Source of the DNA: Cliona cf. orientalis
Taxonomy: Eukaryota > Porifera > Demospongiae > Clionaida > Clionaidae
Reading direction: 5' to 3'
DNA: 64,000 nucleotides
Assembly: GCA_963930775.1 (NCBI GenBank)
Contig: OZ005693.1
Span: 2,976,001 to 3,040,000, forward strand
The notes under the pieces were generated by a model. It worked only from the letters and a program-made list of their open reading frames with translations, did no database searches and was not told the DNA's origin. Each line of letters opens with the position of its first letter. The stretch's first letter is position 1. The translations under genes and the position numbers were made by a program. Shown here one piece after another: positions 13,024-24,700 of the stretch.

Positions 13024-16000
13024 CTACTCTGGATGACGAATTTCTAAAGTACAGTGCACATTGTCCTTAGTTTGAATAGTGCCCCTCTGTGCAGCAATTA
13101 GCTCATAGCCCTCGGGAAGAGTGAACTTGAAATTCTGAAACACTCTTGAAAATGCGATCTTGGACATGATCTAAAAAAATTATTAACTATCACTGATGCT
13201 GATGTAAGTATAGCACACTATTATACCATAGCAAATTGCTTTCCTAAGCAAGAGCGATGCCCCAGTCCGAAGGGAAAGTAGACAAATGAACTAGGCCTGG
13301 AAAAAAAAGTAATGTTATTCTTGTACAGGAGATGCAAGAGATACACTGTATGAATAATCATGACGCAGCAGACTCAATCTTACTGCTTAATCTTTCCATC
13401 AAATCGGCTAGGATTGAAACTTTCAGGATGATCAAAGTACTTTGACATTCGACACATTGCTGATGAACATAGCTGAAGGGAGGGGGAGAGAGAGAGAGAG
13501 CGAAAGGGAGGGAGAAAGGGAGAGGGAGAGGAAGAGAGAGAGTAACGACATAGGAGTGTGCTTCATACCCCGCTTTACCATAATATTGGTTCCACCAGGA
13601 ATGAAATGGCCAGAAAGAGTCACTCCACCTGGTGCTACCATCTTGGACACACCCTCTAATGCTGGATACAGCCGCATTGTCTCCTTAAGTACCTATGATG
13701 GTTGTAGGATCATTTAAGCCACTATTATTGATATTGTAGTACTAGCTATAGCTATAATGTATGTACACGCATAGCTATAGTGGCCATGAAGCCATCGGCA
13801 ATTGCCAAGTGCATGCTTAGAAATAGAAAACCATCGGATTTTGGTACAATTCAAGAATTGACAGTTTGATGGCCCTTCTGAGCCCTTTTATCAACCATGT
13901 ATATGGCCGGTATAGTGATACCTGTTCAGTATATTCAAGTTTTTGCAGATCTTCATATTCAACATTAGTTTTAGTGCCCAGGACCGAATCCACTTCCGAT
14001 AGCACTCTGCATATTATGTTTGTAGATGTTTGTAGGATCATATTAACCTCTTTAAATGTGACATTACAAATTTCACCTTTCCAAAACATTTGGATGCTGG
14101 AGTGTCAGCACTAGAGCAAACGTCAGCATACTTGCGGTAATTTCCTGACCAGCTGTAAAGAATGTGACGAAATCATCAACCAACTCTTCAATCTCCACAC
14201 TCTTTTCAGTTGCTGAATTTCGTGAATAAAGTGACAAAAATTAAGTACTAAGCAAGCTAAGGGTCGTGCACAACATAATATTATTATACCATTCACCTGC
14301 TATTTGAAGGATAAGGGTTAGTATATCATTTGGTAAAACTTCACAATTATGAATCATCTGAATTCTATTCTTGATGCAGTCTCTGCCAATGGCTCTGATG
14401 GAACGACACATTCTCCTGTACTCAGCTGCTTTGAATGGGTGGAAATACTATGATAAAACAAAAAGCATTTTAATCAGGTGATTATGTTACCCTGATAATT
14501 CACCACATATTAATATCGTAGTAATTATAAAATAAAACGAAGTGTGATATCCATGAATCTGTATGCATAATAATATAAATTATACGTAATTGTGTTCTTA
14601 CTTGGTATCCAGGAAAGCGTAGACACAAGCCAAGTCCTTTGAAAACAACCACTACAAAGTCTTCTTTTAGGATATTGTGATCACGTTCTATCTCACTGAA
14701 CTGCTGAGTAAAGTCAGACCCAAATGTTATCTGTACAAACAGTAATAAGTAAGCATACCATGGAACATTTACAACATTGCACACCCTACAGACATGTACC
14801 TTGCTAATCACGTTCAATGTGAATTCACCAAACTGAAGTCTCATTGGAATAGATGTTGTTCCATCCGCTAGAGCCTTGAGCTTTTCTACCAGTCTATCCA
14901 CCAACTCATTGAGAGGCTCCAGTAATGTTCTCAGGTAGCTATAACGATTTTAATGATTGAGAAAAAGATGAAAGTATATTCCAGCAGCATACACATACAC
15001 ACTTATACATGACAATGTACGTAACACGATTATGACATTGTGTGCATGTGTACATGTATCATGCATGCCGTAGTATGCACTACAAAACAGACCTTTTCTT
15101 GAAACCTGGATCATACAGCTGTCGCCTTGGCCTCCATGTTTCAAAGTCCGGAATCGTGAAAAGTCCCCTCCCAAGAAACCTAAGTCATAATTATTAGTAT
15201 ACACAAATTTAGCAGCTTCATCTCTTGATTGAGTGCAGTGCTGCAAATTAAAACTACCGTGGGCATAAGACTGCAGTAAATAAAAACTTAGTCTTCATAC
15301 AGCAATGACATGAAATGCCATTATAATATCAGTTCTATTATACCTTTCTCCCATCAGATATTCCATATACTTGAGCATGGCAGGATCTTTACCGTGCTTG
15401 GGGTGCATGATAATGGCCTGTAGTGAATTAATCACCGGCCATCGTGTGAATAAGATCGGCACTGCATGCAAATATTTATAGCAAAAATGCTCACTTTCAC
15501 ATTTTCTGCATCTGTGGTGATAACAATGGTCCGGTACAGCAGATTAATGACAAAAACTGGACTTCTAACCTGCTCTGACCTGTGGGACCGAGATATCAAG
15601 GCGGCATGCAATACTTAATTCTGTGAATTGTTAATTTTAGCCTCGTCCCTAAACCCTTTGAAAATCTAGTCCTTTAATGAAAACATGCATGGAATAATCA
15701 GTGTATTGATTTTACCATTGTAGTATAAGTGGTGTTAGGGAGATTTCTAGATTTCCGGTTTCTTTCTGAAGCTGAAGTAAGTCAGGTATGTGACCCAGGT
15801 AGAAGCTGCATGGACAATACAGTAGTTGAATACAGTCGAGCCTCTAATAATGGACCCTCCGAGAAGCGGACAACCTCTCTACAGCGGACAAGTGCCGTGT
15901 TACCGATTGAATTTAGCATAGTTATAGTACATTAGCAACTTCCGAGAAGCGGACGCTTCTCGATTCCGGACAGCGGACAAGATCCAAGCTCCCAATGATA

Positions 16001-17000
16001 CTTTTCAATGCAAAACTGCCTCTAAATAGCGGACATCCGGAAACCACGCCTTTAAATTAACGATACCACGCCCACCTTTGCCGCAATCTAGGCGGTCGCG
16101 ATATTATGCCGCATGCGCGATAATAATATTAGCCTTGACGATTTGGAGTAGCCAGTACTTCAGAAACAAAAAAATTCAGCCTATACTATGTTGATACTGA
16201 AAACAGAACATACCAATCATTTGATTATCATCTCTACTGCTCTTATCATGCATTTCAGTGCATTTACTAACTTGTTAAGGATAATACAATCAAAATGGGT
16301 TGAAAAATCATGAACCTCCGAGATAGGGACAACCTCCGAACAAAGGACAAGAGGCCTGTTCCCAAAGTGTCCTTTGTTCGGAGGCTCGACTGTATCACAG
16401 TGTATCAAGGTGCTAGCATACCATCAGGTTGATTCAAGCTATCACTGCATGCATAGCAACAAGATATACAGCTCCGGTTACAATGCATTTGTTTGGCTAA
16501 ATACTATAAAATAATCATGATATATATTTATATTAATTTTATGGTAGTATCAGGTGCATGTCATACGGTAGGCTTTGTGAGTCACTGATACAAAGTAACT
16601 GGGGATGAAGCATGGGGGGAACCCTATATTCATCAATCAATATTTACTAGATGGATTGCTTTGTGCCGTCCATACAATGATATTTAATATCACAGTGATA
16701 AACTTCCGACTGAGCCACTCAAGCCACTGACATGAGGCACAAGATTTACCGTCATAACATGATTTATTTTAACAGCCAAAGCTCTAAGTATGGCATACCT
16801 CTACAACAATTACTGTATAATTGGATTATGCTTTCTGACTTCTGATTAGCCTACCTTGGTCTGTTTGGCTGAGGGATGTGGGAGTGCTTCCAGTGGACAT
16901 AGTGGAGGTAGCCAGTGAATGTCAGGACTGAGGCCAGCACCAGCAGAAACACAAGGCCACAAAGAAGGCAAAGAGCTAAAACTAGACCACTGGCATCCAT
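13024..17000 (-). CDS. CYP46A-like cytochrome P450, complete
   Basis: Paralogue of the P450 at 6036-9676 with the same exon plan. The start ATG at 17000 opens a membrane anchor (MDASGLVLALCLLCG..) then YVHWKHSHIPQPNRP. Later exons include SFYLGHIPDLL (15716-15806), VRSPVFVINLLYR (about 15494-15580), I-helix DDFVTFFTAGQEITAS (about 14068-14215), K-helix KETMRLYPALEG (13570-13693), SKYFDHPESFNPSRFDG (13380-13460), the heme exon 13227-13296 with FPFGLGHRSCLGKQFA, and a C-terminal exon ending at the stop 13024-13026. The heme cysteine and the ExxR motif are intact. The nearest named family I recognise is CYP46A (cholesterol 24-hydroxylase), anchored in the ER; the sponge substrate is unknown. The exon at 15716 is split from 15494-15580, whereas the sister gene has one exon there. 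Intron lengths suggest the two copies are old. Confidence 0.88.
13480..13545. repeat. (GA)n microsatellite
   Basis: Imperfect GAGA/GGGA tract in an intron of the second P450, just before its K-helix exon on the minus strand. Confidence 0.85.
15831..16394. mobile_element. Non-autonomous Tc1/mariner or pogo-like element
   Basis: Terminal inverted repeats TACAGTCGAGCCTC / GAGGCTCGACTGTA, with TA at each end as expected for a TA target. The interior repeats AGCGGACAA-type motifs (GAGAAGCGGACAACCTC, ACAGCGGACAAG, GACAACCTCCGAACAAAGGAC). About 564 bp, no transposase. It lies in the first intron of the complete P450. The family name rests on the TIR sequence and TA ends only. Confidence 0.75.
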
Positions 17001-17177
17001 CAGACTCCTAAAGAAGCCGATGGAGAGATCATGGCATGCAAAGGCTGTGGGCGTGGCGAATCTCTTGCGCGCGCCGCACCTCTCCTTCTCGATCTCTTTG
17101 CGGTTGCCATAACTACTACTGAAACAGCAGTGCTTCTATCTCGCGTTTTCTTGCTCTTGGAAAACGCCCAACCGAGC
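17001..17177. promoter_or_regulatory. Compact bidirectional promoter, P450 / CEP41
   Basis: Only 177 bases separate the divergent start codons of the second P450 (-) and CEP41 (+). The stretch is GC-richer than its surroundings (TTGCGCGCGCCGCACC). Shared control is inferred from spacing. Confidence 0.5.
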
Positions 17178-20100
17178 ATGTCTGGAGGACGAGTCTCTTC
17201 ACGCTCTTCGAGAAAGAGCTACGATGTAAGTAACTGTTGAATAAGATAATCGGTTACAGCTATAATCGTGTATTTCTAATTAATGCCCGCCACAGCCCCT
17301 GAACAAGCGGATTCCTGAAAATCCTAGATATGCGCACATCAAGTCAACTATTGATACAGGTTAGTCGTAAATACTTTACTTTTTTATTATTCAACCAGTA
17401 CCGAAAAGCACAAAATTGGCAAAACAAAATCACACATTCCATAAAGTCAAGTCTTGACTACGATTCAGTTTATTAATAGGGAATCAATGGACCACAAAAT
17501 CCTGGAATAATATTTGGAGGAGGACATTGTAAGTATCCCTTCTCCAGTGCCAAGCAGATCGTTTTGAGACGATCCTCGGGTTCATCATACACACACAAAC
17601 CCCAGTGCGTGTCCTCCACGTCTGGTGAAGTTCCACCACCCTCGATACGAGAACACAATTGATCAATCAGAGAAAGGGTTGTACTCTTGTCCCCCCTCCC
17701 TAGCTCAGTGCAAAGGTCTGCATGCTCTGGTATAGGGGACGTCGACACTAGTTGGTTACTGGTAGCCATCATCGTATCTGGACTCCATCCAGAACAAGCT
17801 TGGTTCAGATACTGGGCAAGGTTACCGACTTTTTCTTTCTCACAAATAATCTTCAGCATAGCTTCTGGAATGTCTGGGTTAGTGGGTACATGACCTTTGC
17901 ATAGTAGTCCAATATACACGATGAAGCCGGATAGTCGGTAATATTGGCAGAGGTAATCCAGTCCACTTTCCTGCTGAACGTCGGCAGACTTTTTGGCAGT
18001 ACGACATATCTGTTGCAGGCGATCCAGACGCTCCTTTAGGAACTCCTGCGAGAGATGCGAGACTATTGGACACTGTGCTCGAATCGCGGCAACCGTTAGT
18101 GTTGCTATCTCCGAGCAGGGGACATCTGGCTGGATGGTGTCCCTTATATCAAACATAGCGTTGCAGATGGATGCTCTCACATCCCGCTGTTCCATGGTAG
18201 CCACCTTTTCCACGGTAGACATCATCATGGCCCTTCTCTCCAAGAAAATGTGACATTTCCACCTCAGCTGCTGCTGAACATTAGGATCATCCAATTTGTC
18301 ACAGAACCAGGGAGGAAGACGGAGTTGAACTTGGAACTCTTCTTGGGAGAGGTCGTTGCAAGCCTTCTTCACCCTGGCAATAAGCTCGTCTCTCTTCTCA
18401 CAAATCCATTCGATGTCGTACTGGGCGGGCAGACGCGTCTCACCCTGTTGTACCCTCAGGTGTTTGAACTGGTGATAGTTGGGACTAGCAAAGCTGACCG
18501 CACTTAGGGAAGCAGCAAACAGCACAAGAATTGCCAGCTTCATCGCGAGAGGAGGTCTTCGATTGGTAGCTAGCTTTTGCTTGTATAGAAAAGAGCTTAA
18601 AACTTCAGAAAAGTGGAACTGTGATCAGTGGTGGAGTGCCTGGCTTTTCTTATATAGCCAGAACCTATCACAACTGCCCTGATTCAGACTGGCCCATACA
18701 GTACAAGTACAATAATAATTATATGTATATGGTCTTTCAAAACATCTTTTCACTTGGTTAATAGATTAATGGTTAAGTTTTGGGACAGCTTCTATTGTAT
18801 TAATGATTTTACCCTAAGCTACCCTCCGTCCATATAATTGGAATTCCCATAACTTCTTTTCACCAGTTGTCATGGACACTTGATTGGCGGTTGTACATAC
18901 ATGTAGTTAAGTATATACACGTACATGTAGCTAGCACAGGGCTCAGATATGTGTGATTTTTATACCTGTAGGGGCAAGTGTGAGCAAGTATCTGGAACAC
19001 TTGGAAGAAATCAGACGAAGTAAGATACGTATAATGAAGTTTGTGATGTTTGTATAATTATTATGTACTTGTCGTAATCTTCCACTGTTGTGTGTTTGAT
19101 AGACTACCGTTATCGAAAGGATGAAATTTTTAAAAGATTAAAGGTCACCACATTTGCTCAACTGGTGAGTTAAAACAATTAATAGAATATTAACATGTAC
19201 ATACATGTGTAGTAATTAATTTAAATGCATGATTGGGCGCTGTACATTAATTAATTTTTATATTATCAGGAATTCTGCAACCATGCACATGCACATGTAC
19301 ATATACATGGTAATTATCCCAATATCTTTTAGATTCTTCAAGTGACCGACTTGAGTGAAGATGACCTGCTGCCCCTGGACACACCGCTACCTCCCCCGGA
19401 CGAGTCTCCGTCACATGACTCCAGGCCACACCCACCAACCTCACCCCCTGACTCGGCCAGGTCAACATTATCTAGGTAAACTATGCAAATTATGTTAGAT
19501 CAAGGTTTAACCTAACGATTGATAGCAGTTGTACTAGAACACCACACACCAAATCATACATAAAATTTAATGTCTAGCAAAATTAGACTAGCCTTTAGTC
19601 TGGCGAGCTAGCTCCTCCTCTCTTCTTGCACACGCGAAGGAGGAAGAAGAGAGGAGGGGCTAGCTTGCCAGACTAACTAGCCTTGTCCCCACATTCCTCA
19701 TAGTTTTTCACACAGAGTTTTTATTATACCGAGTCAGCAATTTTGTCCATATACAGTGTAATATTTGGTGTTGGAGAGATGGACATTGCTCGAGATGCGT
19801 CATTGTCACCAAGCTCCCCTCCCCACCCCCCTCCTCCCCCCTCCAGCCCCCTGCCGTACCTCCTACTGGACGTCAGAAACAAGGACGATTATGACCAATG
19901 CCACATAGTAACGGGTAAGTCCCTTCAATTAAGATGTATCTTTTCAATGCTACAATATGTACAATGTACATCAATTTTTGTATTCTTTATGCAGCCTTGA
20001 GTTATCCTGCAACTATGCTCTCTCGATCATGTAATTATTTCACTAAAGAGATCCTTGAATATGTGAGTGGGGGGGGGGGGGGGGGGGAGAGAGTCCTTTT

Positions 20101-21134
20101 ACTAGATTTTCTTAACATTGCTATAGAAAAACAAGCCAGGTCGAATTATCATCCTGTACGATGAAGATGAGAGAATAGCGCCTCAGGCTGCCACCACATT
20201 CGTACAGAGAGAGGTAGATAATGTCTTCATGCTATCTGGAGGTATGTATGTAAGCTACATGTACTATGTACCTTTAGCAATGATACATTATTGTGTATGT
20301 AAAATGCATAATACCTGTATATCTGTAGTAGATATAATTATTGTGGAGGTTACAATGTGTAGTTTAGCTACTGTACAATGTCATATAATTGTGAAAAAAA
20401 TGAGAAGTGCCAATAGATTCCATTCTCTTCCATGTCTATAGGTTTGAGGGTGCTTCTTCAAAGATTTCCTGAGGGTTTCATCACTGGTAGGGTTCCTGCC
20501 TCGTGCTTTCAGTCTCCTCCTGGGTCAGCTAGAGTGAGCGCAAGGAAGCCCCTCTCGTCAAGCTCACAACGAACCCCTTCTACTGCATCAAAGAAACCTT
20601 TTATTCCTCAAGCCACTAGTGTGATGATGCATAGGGAAAAATTCACTTTAGAAGGTATAATGATTATTATGATAATTGATTATTATGCACACATGGCATT
20701 GTGTAAAAAAAGAAGATACTGGTGTATATACCTACATGTACATATAACGTATCAATATAAAATTAATTATTTTTATCTCTTGACAGATCTAACAAAGATT
20801 CATGACAGCTTAGATGATGCTCTTCTTGCTTGTAAGTGATCTTGATGTCTTTGCAGCTTGATTAGTGATTCCTCAATAGCCTCCCTCATATGTATGTGTA
20901 CCTAGGCTTTCCCTTTTTTCAAAGTTCCCATGACATTGTGAAAATTTGGCACAAGTACAAAATAATAATATCAGGAATTCTAGCTAATAAATTTTTTTTG
21001 ATGATTGATTTCTGGTCTTGTTTGCAGCTGCCCCCAGCTCTCGTGCTAGCAGTCGTACCACAACCAGTGCAAGCCAAAGAACAGTGGGCTCTAGAACTGA
21101 CAGCAGAGCAGTCTCAACCAAGCCATGGAAGTAG
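17178..21134 (+). CDS. CEP41: CEP41 (centrosomal protein of 41 kDa) orthologue
   Basis: Exons: 17178-17225 ([16 protein letters not shown]), 17296-17359 ([19 protein letters not shown]), 18972-about 19019 ([12 protein letters not shown]), 19102-19165 ([20 protein letters not shown]), 19333-19475, 19757-19914 ([18 protein letters not shown]), 19994-20059, 20127-20242 ([25 protein letters not shown]), 20442-20655 ([15 protein letters not shown]), 20787-20832 and 21028-21134 ending KPWK. Almost every block matches vertebrate CEP41 in order, including the final GKPWK-like end. It carries a rhodanese-like domain, with an Asp-rich YDEDER in place of the usual catalytic cysteine loop, as in the vertebrate protein. 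The known role is at the basal body and cilium, where CEP41 supports tubulin glutamylation. The first intron pair is short; intron 2 is about 1.6 kb and holds another gene. Confidence 0.95.
17473..18543 (-). CDS. Secreted Cys-rich protein nested in a CEP41 intron
   Basis: Single-exon frame of 356 residues. The start ATG at 18543 gives a classic signal peptide ([20 protein letters not shown]). The mature part has regularly spaced cysteines and helical, charged segments ([76 protein letters not shown]). It ends [16 protein letters not shown]. The repeated C-x(about 10-20)-C helical units suggest internal duplication of a small disulfide-bonded helical module. I do not recognise the family. The gene lies wholly inside CEP41 intron 2 on the opposite strand. 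Its codons look well used and the frame is long, so it is very likely real. Confidence 0.85.
   Translation of the reverse strand: MKLAILVLFAASLSAVSFASPNYHQFKHLRVQQGETRLPAQYDIEWICEKRDELIARVKKACNDLSQEEFQVQLRLPPWFCDKLDDPNVQQQLRWKCHIFLERRAMMMSTVEKVATMEQRDVRASICNAMFDIRDTIQPDVPCSEIATLTVAAIRAQCPIVSHLSQEFLKERLDRLQQICRTAKKSADVQQESGLDYLCQYYRLSGFIVYIGLLCKGHVPTNPDIPEAMLKIICEKEKVGNLAQYLNQACSGWSPDTMMATSNQLVSTSPIPEHADLCTELGRGDKSTTLSLIDQLCSRIEGGGTSPDVEDTHWGLCVYDEPEDRLKTICLALEKGYLQCPPPNIIPGFCGPLIPY
19596..19675. mobile_element. 80-bp foldback element with 9-bp target duplication
   Basis: Arms TAGTCTGGCGAGCTAGC.. and ..GCTAGCTTGCCAGACTA pair over about 32 bases each around a short loop. Both sides carry the identical 9-mer ACTAGCCTT (19587-19595 and 19676-19684). 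It lies in a CEP41 intron. Ends TAGTCT..AGACTA match the element at 34581-34708. Confidence 0.85.
20069..20088. repeat. Poly-G tract
   Basis: About 20 G in a CEP41 intron, directly after the 19994-20059 exon. Confidence 0.85.
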
Positions 21135-21712
21135 ACACTCTCATGATGAGTATTATAGTTTTGTAATAGCACTATAATTATTATACCTAATCAGTGAGCA
21201 CTTTACCATAAAACACTGCACAGATATTTTTTTAGCATTGACTTCTCAATATCAGATCCACTAAAATTTAATCTTGTGTGTATTCCCTTCGAATTCTCTC
21301 TATGATGAATCTTTGTCCACCATTCCACACTACATCATTGTACAATGTCATAATTTTTGTACAATATTATTATGTAACACTATCAACTTGCAGAAAATGT
21401 GTTCTAATCCCACCATTGTGCATGTGAATATTATTAATGAGTGTATAATGCAATGTCATTCATTGTGCTGTATGTCGGTGGAGATTAATAATATTAATAT
21501 TAACTTTAATGCTTTATGTACGTAAAATAGCGATTTCGAGATAACGGCTTGGCTGGATTTATCTCGTATCCTCACATCTGCGCATGCGTTGTATTAGAAA
21601 GGATCCCGTGATGACCACACCCATTCCAGAGCTGCAATTGTCTTGTGGCTGCCAAGGCTGATGCTACGCAGCTTGCACTGCCGACTACTTTACCGAGTAA
21701 CTACCGATCGAA

Positions 21713-24700
21713 ATGATGTGCCTGGAGATAAAGGTTGCATTCCTGCTCTCTCTGTCATGGTAAGCACGTATATTAAATATTGCATGAATGTATTAGGTTT
21801 ATGGATGAATTCAGGCTTGTGCAACTCCATAAAACCATTAAACTTGATTAGCAGCACATCTAACATATTATTTAAACATATACTGCTAGCTATAATCATC
21901 TCTACGCTACAATGGGCTCGACAATGGGTGTATAAAAATTTTTTATTGTTGACAAATTTTATGCTGATGACCTTTTCGGATTGACTGATATTATGTACAG
22001 CTAGTACTAGATCTACAATTAGCCTGAGCTCAAGGCACACAGAATAATACGTAGGTCCTAACTATTGGTCTTCTTTTTTTAAAAAAATGCCTGGCTACGT
22101 ATACCATGGCCGGTGCTGTGATCTACAGGTGTCTTTATTATACTTGCTACACTTGCAGGAATTTGTTAGTAGAACAATTAGAAATGCCATTCAAGCGTAT
22201 CATTTGTCATGCTTCAACAGTGCTGTAATAATAATCTGGCTATATGCTGTACATACTAAATTTATATGCAGGTGGCCAGGGTATATTATAGTATTCTGGC
22301 AGTCAAGGAGGAAGCTAGGGCCTCGTGTATTAGCCATCCATGGTTGATCTTATCAGATGTGTGGCATATAACAGATGTTGTGCTACTAGATACCGGTTAC
22401 CATGGTGGCATGGTGGTGAATCCTGATCTAAAATACAAACCAGCTACATTAATTTTGGTGAATGTGAGCGACCCAAAAAATATCTAGATCTGAGTGTACT
22501 AGCTAATTAGTTCTCATTATCATACACAGTAGGTTGAGGGATTCGAGTTTGATTGAGTTGGAAATATGTATATAGCTACATGATTGAATTTATACACTTC
22601 AGTGCCGTGGGACCTGCATGAGTAACTTTTGATGCTACATGATTGAATTTATACACTTCAGTGCCGTGGGACCTGCATGAGTAACTTTTGATATTTCTGC
22701 TTCACAGCCTGTTTAGCTGGATATCATCCAAACTGTGACTATTACCTATTATAATAATATTATATGCCTGAATTATTTTCAGCCTTCATCTGACCAGTGG
22801 TTCCTACTTTGGATATCCACGCATCCACTTCAATGGCCTCTTCAAGGCAGACACGTCAACGGGCAACAACCGGGCAGAGAACTACCTCGTTTCTAAATAC
22901 AGTGACGACATAAGACCCTCCTGGAATCCAAATGGTACCGGCGAATTCACATTTGTCGACTGCTTTGTGACGGCTGTGGTATATGACAATGGGAAAACAG
23001 AAACTAGTTCTAAGAACGATCCTCTAATTGGACAGCGTATCATAAATAACCCTGCCATGGTGCCGGCAAAATTGGTGGATCTCGACAGCCCCGATCACGA
23101 TCTCTCATCCACACTCTACGGTATGAGATTTGGAATCAACTGGAAACCAAATGCCAAAAAGGGAAATTCAAATAATCGTGACTCGTTTATTGGAAAGTGG
23201 GTACCTGCCATACTCTCACGTGATGTATGGGGACGACAGATCAACGATACCACCTCAGATCGCTACACTCAGACGGTCGCCACTCAAGGAAGCTCAAAGC
23301 TTATCGACGTTGAGTGGGGCAAGATCAAATCCGAAGCTCTAACACAACTAAAGGATGGATATGATAAATCAAAGACTCTCTCCGTCTCTGTCTCCCTCTT
23401 CAGGTACACCCGACCCCCACAGGACGATTTTTTTCTCCATGGAATGGTGTCTGGAACAATCGGTGTAGGTACGAAAGAGGAATCACTCAATTTTGTCGGT
23501 GAACGTGTGCTGCTCTACAATGAAAAATTTCCTGGTGATAAAATGCATAATATACCCAAGGGAAAAGATAATCCTTGTGCCGGTGTTAAAGACTGGATGT
23601 TTACAGCATATTTTAGCATCAATGAGAATCCAAAACACACCGTCACCGTGGATTTTGGAAATTCGATAAAGATAGCCTTCGATGGAGATATTTGCAACTT
23701 TGGCCACCTCTACCTAGCTATGTTTGTGAGCGGCATGACTTCAACGGAAAAGGTGGAAGTGATTCATAAGATTCCATACAGAGATCCAGAGTGGTATAAG
23801 AACACTGGAGGGGTTAATGATTTCCGCCTCAAACACAATCGGTACCAACGTTCTCAGAGCTCGCTATTTGCTGTCGTGTGGTTTAGTGACAAGCACTTTA
23901 AACCTGATGGGAACATCGAGGTCTGTGATCCGGAAGATGACGAGAAATCTGATTCCTCACATCATCGTTCACAGAAGGATTGTGCCTATGTTGTCATGAA
24001 GGAATCTCGCTTCCAACTTCGACCGATGGACCACCATGTGATGAGACTGGAAGCAGGACAGAGCACCAACGTCAGACTCCGTCTCCAGGATTACGGCAAA
24101 ACGCCAGACGTCAAACGACAAGTGAAGCTAATAGATATGAGCCCACGCACTAGCTGGGATGAAAAATATCTGGAATTCAACGCCAATCCAGTCTGGACCG
24201 ATAAACATGGCATTGCTACATTCAAGGCTACGGCTAAAGAGGTTGGACAGCCAAGGGGAGGGGTAAATATGGACGGAGTGGTATTTGTGTTTGGCTACTG
24301 TGTTGAAATTGAAAAAGAAGGATCCTCTGAAGAAGTATGCGAAAAAACATACACCAATAGAATCAGTTTTCTTGTTTGGGACAAGACGAAATATAGCGAA
24401 CCAGTATTCTGGGACGATCATGTTAAGCCGATATTTCAACAATACGAAATACTCTATCCAGCCATGAGGAATATCTTACGACTGGGACAATACGAAGACG
24501 TCGTGAAACCACATAACATCCAACTGCTTTTAAAAGCCATGGACCCTGAACTTTATGAACACCCAAGCTACATGCCAGTATCACGTGATCTCTCTCCCAG
24601 CCGAGTTGAAATGATTCTGAAGTGGCTTAATTCAGACAATCATTATCGCAACTGGTCTCACGTGGAAGAAGTTCTCTACACTCCTCCTCAATTCTGCCAA

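Noticed and set aside
22087-22487. Possible extra upstream exons for the VioB-like gene
   Set aside because: The frames show no similarity to VioB, and direct joining of 21759 to 22783 already fits phase and signal peptide.
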